Part shown: piece after piece, positions 27,888 to 34,922 of the stretch
Position numbering within the stretch: the first letter of the stretch is position 1
Layout of the letters: every line of letters begins with the position of its first letter
Source of the DNA: Planctomycetota bacterium
GTDB lineage: Bacteria; Planctomycetota; UBA1135; GCA-002686595
Length of the DNA: 42,013 bases
Reading direction: 5' to 3'
Assembly: GCA_016779225.1 (NCBI GenBank)
Contig: JADHNZ010000028.1
Coordinates: forward strand, 1-42,013
The notes under the pieces: model-generated
The model's database searches: none
Told to the model about the DNA's origin: nothing
The model's input: the letters and a program-made list of their open reading frames with translations, nothing else
Position numbers and translations under genes: made by a program

Positions 27888-28864
27888 GGCTCGTCCTGGC
27901 TCTGGCCCTGCTGGCCTCGTGCGCTCCGGCGACGGAGGGCGACGCGCCTCTGCCCGCCGGGCCCTACGCCGTGGTCCTCGGCACCGCTCAGGACGGAGGC
28001 CTCCCCCAGCTGGGCTGCCGTGCGGCGTGCTGCGAGCGGGCGCGCGTCGAGCCGAGCGCAGCGCGCGCCGTGGCCTCGATCCTCGTCGTCGATCCTGAGG
28101 CGGGGCAGCGGTGGCTGCTGGACGCCACGCCCGACCTTCCGAGCCAAGTCGAGCGGGCGCGAGCGCATCAGGACCCACGCGACGGCAACCAGGTCGAGGG
28201 CCGCCCGCCGCTCTTCGACGGAATCCTCCTCACGCACGCCCACATGGGGCACTGCCTGGGGCTCCTGCACCTGGGCCGCGAGGCCTACGGCGCCAGAGGT
28301 CAGCGCGTGGTCTGCACGCCGACCATGGCACGCATCCTGCGCGAGGAGGCTCCCTGGAGCCTGCTGGTCGATGCGGGCCACATCGAGCTGGTAGAGGTCG
28401 AGCCCGGAGCCAGCCTGGACCTCAGCCCCCGGGTCCGCGCCGAGGCGCTGCCCGTCCCCCACCGCGGCGAGTTCTCCGACACCGTGGGCTGGCGCATCAC
28501 GACGCCCGCGGGCGCGCTCCTGCACCTACCGGACATCGACAAGTGGGAGCGCTGGGAGCAGGACCTGCGCGAGGTCGTGGCCGGCGTGGACCTCGCCTTC
28601 CTCGACGCGACCTTCTTCGACGGCGGCGAGCTGCCCGGCCGGGACATGGCGGAGGTGCCGCACCCGTTCGTGGTGGAGACCCTCCAGCGCACCCGCTCTT
28701 GGCTGCCCGAGGAGCGCGCCAAGGTGCACCTGATCCACCTCAACCACTCGAACCCGCTCCACGACCCGGCGAGCCCCGCCACGGAGCAGCTCTGGGCAAG
28801 CGGCCTGCGTCTCGCCAGGCAGGGTGCGGTGCTCGGCCTGGGCACGGACTCGGGTCGGCCCTGA
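27884..28864 (+). CDS. PqqB-like metallo-beta-lactamase-fold lipoprotein
   Basis: The 326-residue protein has a short leader with lipobox LLASC (Cys13), so it is probably an outer-surface or periplasmic lipoprotein. The fold is shown by GTAQDGGLPQLGC, the metal motif HAHMGH at 118-123, VPHRGEFSDTVGW, LPDIDKW, FLDATFF and HLIHLNHSNPL. The fourth residue of HxHxDH is Gly, which I recall as normal for this PqqB-like branch. It is not evidence for PQQ synthesis; no other pqq gene is present. A CC pair near the N terminus (RAACCERAR) is also family-typical. It is translationally coupled to the nitrilase by GTGA and converges on the TlpA-like gene. Confidence 0.82.
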   Translation: MRLVLALALLASCAPATEGDAPLPAGPYAVVLGTAQDGGLPQLGCRAACCERARVEPSAARAVASILVVDPEAGQRWLLDATPDLPSQVERARAHQDPRDGNQVEGRPPLFDGILLTHAHMGHCLGLLHLGREAYGARGQRVVCTPTMARILREEAPWSLLVDAGHIELVEVEPGASLDLSPRVRAEALPVPHRGEFSDTVGWRITTPAGALLHLPDIDKWERWEQDLREVVAGVDLAFLDATFFDGGELPGRDMAEVPHPFVVETLQRTRSWLPEERAKVHLIHLNHSNPLHDPASPATEQLWASGLRLARQGAVLGLGTDSGRP

Positions 28865-28896
28865 GGTCGAGGCCCGACCGAGGAGCCGTCCCTCAG
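28861..28896. terminator. Nested hairpin between converging genes
   Basis: CTGAGG (28861-28866) can pair with CCTCAG (28891-28896), and inside it GGTCG (28865-28869) with CGACC (28875-28879). The outer and inner stems share two bases, so they are alternatives. The element spans the stops of both converging genes and could terminate in both directions; no T-run is present. Confidence 0.35.
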
Positions 28897-30197
28897 CGCT
28901 CGAGCAGCCGCTCCGCAAGCTGGGCGGTTCGCTCGGCGCTCAGGAGCTCAACCGCCGGCTTCGCGCCGGCTCCGGCCTCGAGTCCCGTCAGGGCTCCGTC
29001 CTCGTCGAACCAGGCGACGCTCTCTGGCGCCTTGAGCGGAGCGAGGTTCGGGAACCAGCCCACGCCAACCCAGGAGACCTCCTCGGGATGGGTGCGCGCC
29101 TCGAGCTGGCCCTCCACGACGCGCAGCTCGCGGCCGAGGGAGAGCCAACGCACCAGCTCACGGGACGCTCCAATCCCACCGCTCTCGCGGTGGGTGCGCT
29201 CGGCGGCCGCGAGGGGCCCGCTGAGCAAGAGCGGCGCGAGGGGCGAGGTGGGCCAGGCCTCGAGGTTGCGCAGCACCGAGCCCATGGGCCCCTTGCCCTT
29301 GAGCTTGCCCTTCTCGCAGGTGAGGTCCCACTGGACGACGCCAGCCTCGAACACCCGGTGGCGCAGGAGCGGCAGCCCCTTCTCCAGGCGCATGCGGCTC
29401 ACCTCGAGGCGTGCGGGCCCGGCGGGCTCCTGGCTGCGCGCCTCGACCTCGATCCAGGAGCCCGCGGCATCCCGGCCGAAGCTCAGCTGCACGAGGGTCT
29501 CCCCACGGCCCTCGCCCTCACCAGCGGCCAGGCCTACGCGCGGATGCCGCGCGCCGAAGGCCCTCAGGGCCGCAGCGAAGGGCGACTCCTTGCGCTCGGT
29601 CAGGAGCTCCTCAAGGACGCGATCCACCTCACCATTGGCGAGGTCCGCATACCGCAGGACCCCCTCGCGGTCGACGAGGTAGTAGTCGGGGAAGGAGTTG
29701 ACCTGGAAGCGCTTGACGGTCTGGCCGCTCGAGTCGATGCAGATGGGGTACGGGATCCCCTCCTTGCGCGCGAACTCGTGCGCCAGCTCACCCTTGCTCT
29801 GGGTGTGCACCCCGAGGATCACCAGGCCCTGATCCGCCCAGCGCTCGTGGAGCTCCTTGAGGTGCGGCACGGCACCCCGACAGGGGCCTCACCAGGTGCC
29901 CCAGAAGTCGAGCAGCACCACCTTCCCGCGCAGGTCCTCCCAGGTGAGCGGGCCGTCGGTGTTCAGCCACCCCGTGACCTCGAGCGCCGGTGCAGGACGC
30001 CCCTCCAGCTCGCTCAGGTCCTGCTCCCGGCGCGGCTCCTGGGCCAGGGCCGCCGGGACCTGGACCCCCAGGGCGAGCACCCCGATCAGGGCGAATCGGC
30101 CGAGGGCCGCCAGGCGGCCCCCCTCGAGAGACGGACGAGGCGACGCGCCGGCTTGGCGCGCGCAGGAGAGCCACCCGTGGGGAGCGCGGTGAGTCAT
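28893..30197 (-). CDS. TlpA/ResA-like thioredoxin-fold protein, candidate selenoprotein (in-frame TGA at Sec103)
   Basis: From ATG 30197 the frame runs 102 codons, meets TGA at 29891-29889, and continues 331 codons in the same frame to TGA 28895. Around the TGA the product reads VVLLDFWGTW-[TGA]-GPCRGAVPHLKELHERW. The TGA therefore stands exactly at the first cysteine of the WCGPC redox motif, giving U103-G-P-C106 if read as selenocysteine. A signal peptide ends near LALGVQVPAALA (residues 39-50), so the protein is periplasmic. The Trx domain spans about 70-205, with the cis-proline-type NSFPDYYLVDREG. A C-terminal domain of about 220 residues is unknown to me. A SECIS-like stem follows the TGA. 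A plain nonsense mutation, or a sequencing error in a pseudogene, is the alternative. Otherwise no frame damage is seen. The gene converges on the metallo-hydrolase gene. Confidence 0.72.
29859..29878 (-). promoter_or_regulatory. Candidate bacterial SECIS stem-loop after the in-frame TGA
   Basis: Counting the first base after TGA as +1 (29888), nucleotides +11 to +17 (GGGGUGC read as G-G-G-G-U-G-C) pair with +24 to +30. This is 7 pairs including one G-U, closing the 6-nt loop CGUGCC at +18 to +23. The loop begins 17 nt after the TGA and has G as its second base. The bacterial SECIS model, as I recall it, asks for a G in the first two loop positions and a 16-37 nt distance. Confidence 0.5.
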
Positions 30198-30294
30198 GGG
30201 GAGGGGATGCCGGAGCCGAGAGGGGTGAGAGCGCCGTCGGTGATCTGGGATACGCCGGCTAGACCGCTTGGTTTCGAACTCGCGTCCGGTTCCG
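30198..30294. other. Gap between VWA and TlpA-like genes
   Basis: This 97-bp stretch separates two minus-strand genes. A GTATCC at about 30253-30248 (minus strand) might be part of a promoter for the TlpA-like gene; no Shine-Dalgarno is visible before ATG 30197. I see no gene here. Confidence 0.25.
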
Positions 30295-31491
30295 TCACGG
30301 CCGCCCGCCACGCGCTGCAAGCAGGGCTCCGGCGGCCAGCAGGGCCGCCGCCAGGAGGAGGGGGACCTCGAGCTCCGGCGAGGGCGTCTCCGCGCCGGGA
30401 CGGGGCTCCCCGGGCCGGACCACGCTCGCGCCCGCCGCGGCGCGCTCGTCCAGGGCCACCACATCGGGTCCGGGCCACAGGCTGCGATCGCAGGCGGAGG
30501 CCACTGCAACGGCGAAGGCCGCCGCGTCTCCCTCCAGGGTCACCGGCGCGGCCAGGCCGCTCCAGAGGACCCCGGGCTGGATGGCGAGCCCCTCTCCGTA
30601 CCCAATGGGCTCCCCCGCAGCGGCTTCGGGCGCGCCGCTGCCCACAAGCCGCCAGCCACGACCCTCAAGGGCGTGCGCCTCGGCAGGGGTCGAGCCGACG
30701 GCCTGCTCCGACCGAGGGACGGCCCGGACCCAGAGGCCTGCTGCTCCCTCTGCTCCGGCCGGCTCGTGCCCGCGCACCTCGGCCCAGGCCTCGACCGCCG
30801 CCGCCAGCACGCCGGGGATCCCCGGTTCGATGCGATAGGTCCCAGGGCGCGCCTCGCCCGGACGCAGGACGAGCTGCTCGCCATCGAAGGCCAGCGCGCC
30901 GAGGGGGCCCGCGCTCACAAGGCCCCGCACCGCGGGTCCGCCGGACGCCGCAAGCCCCGCGCGAAGGGGTCCCTCCGCGGGCGCTCCATCCGTGAGCCAC
31001 CAGGTGCCGGGCTGATCGAACCGCCCCCAGTCCGGCTCGTCTCGCGGGGGCCCCTCGAACCACTCCCGCGGCGGAGCGGAGCCCAGGAACTCGAGCCCGG
31101 GTTCGTCACCCGCGACGAACCGATGGGGCCCGCGCCCCAGCTCGTCCGCGAGGAGCCGCAGGCCAAGCGCGTGGCGGGCCAGGTCCCCCTCCGCCGGCAG
31201 GCCCATGGACGGGCTGCGGTCCACGACGACCATCCAGGGCACCGGCTCGCTCACGGGTCCGAGGCGAGGCTCGGCGAGCGCCGCGGTCCCCACCACGAGC
31301 GCGAGTGCGAGCAGCGCGCGGCTCAGCGGCACGCGCCTCCGAGGCGCGGCGGCGGCGGGCTCCCCCGCACGCGGCATCAGCCCCACCGTCGCGAGCAGGC
31401 GCGAGCGAGGCGCACCCCGCACGAGCGAGCGCAGGACGGCGACCACTGGAAGCGCCAGCAGGAGCCACGCGAGCGGCTGCTCGAACCTCAT
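30295..31491 (-). CDS. BatA/VWA-domain membrane protein
   Basis: The 398-residue product begins with the BatA-type N-terminal segment MRFEQPLAWLLLALPVVAVL, a first membrane helix, and a second helix at about 61-80. A von Willebrand A domain follows, with MIDAS-like DRSPS (D91, S93, S95), and a C-terminal membrane helix lies near the end (LLLAAALLAAGALLA). The region between them is long and Pro/Gly-rich. ATG 31491 is chosen because it gives the canonical BatA start and overlaps the DUF58 stop (ATGA); the frame extends upstream only in the neighbour's shadow. Usually such proteins work with a MoxR ATPase and DUF58 protein; MoxR is absent here. Confidence 0.82.
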   Translation of the reverse strand: MRFEQPLAWLLLALPVVAVLRSLVRGAPRSRLLATVGLMPRAGEPAAAAPRRRVPLSRALLALALVVGTAALAEPRLGPVSEPVPWMVVVDRSPSMGLPAEGDLARHALGLRLLADELGRGPHRFVAGDEPGLEFLGSAPPREWFEGPPRDEPDWGRFDQPGTWWLTDGAPAEGPLRAGLAASGGPAVRGLVSAGPLGALAFDGEQLVLRPGEARPGTYRIEPGIPGVLAAAVEAWAEVRGHEPAGAEGAAGLWVRAVPRSEQAVGSTPAEAHALEGRGWRLVGSGAPEAAAGEPIGYGEGLAIQPGVLWSGLAAPVTLEGDAAAFAVAVASACDRSLWPGPDVVALDERAAAGASVVRPGEPRPGAETPSPELEVPLLLAAALLAAGALLAARGGRP

Positions 31492-32369
31492 CCGCGGTCT
31501 CCCTCGAGCACGACACGCGCGCGGTCCTCGAAGGGCGCGGCGGACGAGCCCACGGACCAGCGCAGGCCTGGCCGCCTCGCCGCGCGCGCCCAGCGCTCGA
31601 GCCACGCTTCGAGACGGCGCTCATAGCCCTTGACTGCGGCCTCTCCGGCAGAGCTGCGCACCTCCTCTCCCTCCGGATCGAACCAGCGCACGGGCTCCTC
31701 ACCCGGCGGATCGAGTTCCTCGGGCGCGAGCACCTGGGCCAGCACGAGCTCACGGCCGGGTCGCTCCCAGACCGAGAGGTCCTGGGGCTCAGTCCCCACC
31801 AGATCCCCCAGCACGGCGACGAGGCCGCACGCGCTGCTCGGCCGCCACGAGTTCAGAAGCCCACGCAGCCCGTCGGAGGCCCCGGCGGCCAGTCCGCCGA
31901 GAAGATCGAGGAGGTGCCCGAGGGGCGCACCACGCCGCACCTCGAGGGGCGGAGTGGCGCCCGTGACCACCTGCACCCGTGCGCCACCGCGCGCGCCCAC
32001 GGTGGCGAGCGCCGCCGCAAGCGCTGCCGCTGCGCTGAGCTTGCCGGGAGTGCCGAGCCCCATGGAGGCGCTGGTGTCCACGACCACCGCCCAGGACTCG
32101 GCCGCCTCACGCCGCGTTCGCCTCACGAAGGGCTGGTCGCTGCGCGCCAGCAGACCCCAGTCCAGGCGACGCAGGTCCTCGCCCTCGCGATAGGGACGGT
32201 GGCCGATGAACTCCTCGCCCGCGCCGAGCACCGTGCTGCCCCCGGCCCCCTCGCGCCGCTCGCGGCGCGCGGCCATGCGGGGCACGAACCCCTCGAGCCG
32301 CGCCGCAAAGCCTTCGGGCCACTCCACTCGGGGCGAGGGCAGCGCCGGTCTGGGCCCGCTCCCCGCCAT
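31488..32369 (-). CDS. DUF58 (VWA-like) protein
   Basis: The 293-residue soluble protein has the DUF58 core GAGEEFIGHRPYREGEDLRR, LDWGLLAR, and then a VWA-like MIDAS DTSAS (D98, S100, S102). DUF58 proteins partner MoxR ATPases and BatA-type VWA proteins in envelope stress or maturation. It is the middle gene of a three-gene operon: its ATG shares one base with the SpoIIE stop (TGATG) and its stop overlaps the VWA ATG. Length and motifs are normal, so it looks functional. Confidence 0.88.
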   Translation of the reverse strand: MAGSGPRPALPSPRVEWPEGFAARLEGFVPRMAARRERREGAGGSTVLGAGEEFIGHRPYREGEDLRRLDWGLLARSDQPFVRRTRREAAESWAVVVDTSASMGLGTPGKLSAAAALAAALATVGARGGARVQVVTGATPPLEVRRGAPLGHLLDLLGGLAAGASDGLRGLLNSWRPSSACGLVAVLGDLVGTEPQDLSVWERPGRELVLAQVLAPEELDPPGEEPVRWFDPEGEEVRSSAGEAAVKGYERRLEAWLERWARAARRPGLRWSVGSSAAPFEDRARVVLEGDRG

Positions 32370-33823
32370 CAGCGCGCGCCGGTCCTCCGGATCCCCACCA
32401 GGGTCCAGTCGTCCTCTCGCACCCCGCCGCCGTGCGCGGTCGCCGCCGCGGCCAGGGCCTCGCAGAGGCTTGCCGCGCTGCCACCCGCCTCACCCACCTC
32501 AACGAGGACGCGACGCACGCCCTCCTCACCGAACAGCGCCGCGGGCGCATAGGGCCGCGCCGTCTCGCTGATGCCGTCCGTGTACAGCAGCGCCAGGTCG
32601 CCCTCCTCCAGGGCGGCCTCCCCATGGCAGGCGTGAGCGAAGCCCGGCATCACGCCCAGGGCCGGACCGCGCCGGCCAAGGCGCTCGACCTGCCCCGTGC
32701 GACGACGCCAGACCAGGCCGCACCCGTGGCCCGCGTCCACCGTGGCGAGCCCCCCGTCCGGCGCGAGCACCAGCAGCATCAGCGTCACGAAGGTGGCGTC
32801 GTCCATGCGCTGGGTCAGGTCCGCCTCGGCGCGCTGCACGCAGGCGCCCGGCTCGTCCAAGACGCTGAGGAACGCGCGCAGGCTGGCCTGCACCGAGGCC
32901 ACCAGCAGCGCCGGTCCGACGCCGTGGCCGGTGACATCCCCAACCATCACGGCGGCGCGCCCGCCAGACACGGGAGCCGCGTCGTAGAAGTCTCCGCTCG
33001 CATGCTCCGCCGGGGCGTACCAGCCGTGGGCCTCCCAGCCGGGCGGGACCTCGAGCCTGCTGGGGAGCAGGCCCTGCTGGATCTCACTCGCCAGCTGCAT
33101 GGACTGCTCGAGGCGCGCGCGCTCGACCGCCTCGGCGCTGCGCTCCACATTCTCGAGGGCGATGCCCACATGCTGGGCAAGGGCGTGGAACAGGGCCAGG
33201 TCCCCCACGCTGAAGTCCCGCGTCGCGGCTCGGGAGTCCACATAGAGCGCGCCGCGCCGGCCCGTCGCCCCCGCGACCCCGCGCACCTCGAGGGGGACGC
33301 ACATGACGGCGCGGAGCTTGAGGTCGAAGACGCTCTGGCCAAGGTCCAGGTCCCCGTGGCCCGACACCGTGGTGCGGAACGGGACGCGCGTGCCCGTCAC
33401 CCGTGCCACCACGCTCGTGGACCAGCGCTCACCCGCGGGGACAGGCGCGCCGCGGCGGTCCCTTGCGACCCGGACCTCGGGCTCGGCCCCGGGCTCGGGC
33501 TCGAGCAGCAGGAAGCCCCGCTCCGCCCCCGTGGCCCCGACAGCCGTGTCCACGATGTGGTCGAGCAGGGAGTCCGCGTCGCGGGACTCGGACACCCGGG
33601 CGATGGCGTCCAGGAGGACCTGCACGGTGTTGCGGTCCGTGCGCGCGTCCCCGGAGAGGAGGACTGCCGAGGGGTCCGGCCCCTCACTCGCGGGTCCGGC
33701 CTCGCCCTGGGCCTCAGGCTCCAGGGGCTCATCGCCCTCCTCGAAGCTCCCCTCAGGCCGAGGCTCCTCCTCCTGGGCGGGTCTGCCGCCGGCGACAGGG
33801 TTCTTGCGCTTCCAGAAGGGCAT
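32369..33823 (-). CDS. GAF-domain SpoIIE/RsbU-type PP2C phosphatase
   Basis: The 484-residue protein starts with an acidic, Pro-rich tail (to about 65). A GAF sensor domain (about 70-240) and a short linker helix follow, then a PP2C-type SpoIIE domain (about 258-484). Metal-binding aspartates are visible in SGDFYDA, VGDVTGHG and DGISE; the C-terminal EDDWTLVGIR is typical. Such phosphatases dephosphorylate STAS-domain anti-sigma antagonists, and a STAS gene lies divergently 218 bp away. ATG 33823 (MPFWKRK) is used; the frame is open further upstream but only opposite the STAS gene. A TAGAAT hexamer 55 nt upstream would give it a normal leader. Confidence 0.88.
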   Translation of the reverse strand: MPFWKRKNPVAGGRPAQEEEPRPEGSFEEGDEPLEPEAQGEAGPASEGPDPSAVLLSGDARTDRNTVQVLLDAIARVSESRDADSLLDHIVDTAVGATGAERGFLLLEPEPGAEPEVRVARDRRGAPVPAGERWSTSVVARVTGTRVPFRTTVSGHGDLDLGQSVFDLKLRAVMCVPLEVRGVAGATGRRGALYVDSRAATRDFSVGDLALFHALAQHVGIALENVERSAEAVERARLEQSMQLASEIQQGLLPSRLEVPPGWEAHGWYAPAEHASGDFYDAAPVSGGRAAVMVGDVTGHGVGPALLVASVQASLRAFLSVLDEPGACVQRAEADLTQRMDDATFVTLMLLVLAPDGGLATVDAGHGCGLVWRRRTGQVERLGRRGPALGVMPGFAHACHGEAALEEGDLALLYTDGISETARPYAPAALFGEEGVRRVLVEVGEAGGSAASLCEALAAAATAHGGGVREDDWTLVGIRRTGAR

Positions 33824-33878
33824 GGCAGGGCAGGAGCGGGAGGATGCAGCCGCCCCGGAGACGAGCCGGGGTTCCTCG

Positions 33879-33884
33879 ATTCTA
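33879..33884 (-). promoter_or_regulatory. Candidate -10 of the spoIIE-DUF58-VWA operon
   Basis: On the minus strand TAGAAT lies 55 nt before ATG 33823. No good -35 is seen. Unlike several neighbours, this operon would have a conventional leader. Confidence 0.35.
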
Positions 33885-34028
33885 GGCGCCCGATGGTCCG
33901 CGGCTGGAGGAGGAACCCCGGCTCTCCTCCGTCCGCCCCTGCTCGCGCGCTTCCGGCGCCCAGCGGCGCCACTTCCCAAGGCCAGGAACTCCCCCCGCCA
34001 GGTCCGTGGACCTGGAGGGGCCCGCGGG

Positions 34029-34034
34029 TATTCT
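34029..34034 (+). promoter_or_regulatory. -10 hexamer, leaderless start of the STAS gene
   Basis: TATTCT ends 6 nt before ATG 34041, which predicts a leaderless mRNA. GTGGAC at 34006-34011, 17 bp upstream, is a weak -35 candidate. Confidence 0.55.
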
Positions 34035-34040
34035 CTGCCC

Positions 34041-34853
34041 ATGCAGATCACCGTCGAGCCGCACAGCCAGGCCGCCGTCCTCCACCTCCGCGGGGAGTTC
34101 GACACCTTCTCGTGCCCCTCCTTCCAGACCGAGATCGACGCCCTGATCCAGGCCGGGATCGTCCGCGCGGTGATCAACCTGCGCCTCGTGCAGTTCATCA
34201 ACTCCACCGCCCTCGGCGCGGTGCTGAAGGCCTCGCGGACCCTCCAGGGCGCGGGCGGGCAGCTCGTCATCAGCCACCCCAGCACCTTCTGCCGCGACAT
34301 CCTCGGCAAGATCGGCCTCGATCGGGTCATCCGCGTGCACGACACCGACGCCGAGGCCCTGGCCGCCCTGAGCGAGGGCGCGCCTGGCCCGGACGGACCG
34401 GAGGCGGACTTTGAGGAGGACCCGAGCACGCTCCTCTTCCGCCCCAGCGATCCGGCGCGCCTCGAGCACTTCATGGAGAAGCCCAAGGCCGAGAACCCCG
34501 TGCATGGCCACGCCTTCGGAAGCCACTGGTCTGGCGTCGCGCGCATGACGGCCCTCGACGAGGAGGGCCTCACCTTCACCTGGGGCGGCGGCAAGACCGG
34601 GATGAGCCCCTTCGACATGGGACAGTTCCTGGCCGTGGGCACCGGCCTCTCGGTGAAGTTCAAGCTGCCCCTGCTCAAGAAGGGCTTCAGCGAGGCCGCC
34701 GCGGAGGTGACCGAGCTCGCCCAGCTGGACGACTCGGTCGAGGTCAGCGTCACCTTCAGCGGCCTCGACCGAGAGATCGCCGAGGCCGTCCGGCAGTATG
34801 TGACCGACATGACCTTCCTCAAGGACGAGCTCAAGAAGGCCACGGGCGCCTGA
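34041..34853 (+). CDS. STAS anti-sigma-factor antagonist with C-terminal PilZ-like domain
   Basis: Residues 1-100 form a STAS domain (MQITVEPHSQAAVLHLRGEF). The conserved phosphorylatable serine is S55 in FINSTALGAVL, so the protein should switch an anti-sigma kinase by its phosphorylation state. An acidic linker follows, then a beta-rich domain (about 145-255) ending in a helix (IAEAVRQYVTDMTFLKDEL) like a PilZ end. The RxxxR c-di-GMP motif is not evident, so PilZ is tentative and c-di-GMP binding is doubtful. It is divergent from the SpoIIE phosphatase that may act on it. No RsbW-like kinase lies in the window. Confidence 0.82.
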   Translation: MQITVEPHSQAAVLHLRGEFDTFSCPSFQTEIDALIQAGIVRAVINLRLVQFINSTALGAVLKASRTLQGAGGQLVISHPSTFCRDILGKIGLDRVIRVHDTDAEALAALSEGAPGPDGPEADFEEDPSTLLFRPSDPARLEHFMEKPKAENPVHGHAFGSHWSGVARMTALDEEGLTFTWGGGKTGMSPFDMGQFLAVGTGLSVKFKLPLLKKGFSEAAAEVTELAQLDDSVEVSVTFSGLDREIAEAVRQYVTDMTFLKDELKKATGA

Positions 34854-34870
34854 TCGCCGCGAGCAGGACA

Positions 34871-34905
34871 TCCCGCACGGCGAGCGGGAATCCGCGCGGC
34901 GCGGA
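34871..34905. terminator. Paired hairpins between converging genes
   Basis: TCCCGC/GCGGGA (34871-34876 with 34884-34889) and TCCGCG/CGCGGA (34891-34896 with 34900-34905) form two adjacent stems in the 69-bp gap between the STAS gene and the glycosyltransferase. No T-run is present. Confidence 0.3.
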
Positions 34906-34922
34906 CAGGATCCCCTCCGCGT

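Noticed and set aside
27884-28864. PQQ biosynthesis (pqqB)
   Set aside because: The protein is a lipoprotein, has the HAHMGH pattern of a broader PqqB-like group, and has no pqqA, C, D or E neighbours.
28893-29870. Separate thioredoxin-like gene starting at GTG 29870
   Set aside because: That start would cut the fold inside its active-site helix and drop the signal peptide and first strands, which are present in the same frame just upstream of the TGA.
29875-29886. CCCC-UGUC-GGGG hairpin directly after the TGA as the SECIS
   Set aside because: Its loop begins only 6 nt after the TGA, too close for the bacterial SECIS geometry. It competes with the better-placed stem at +11 to +30.
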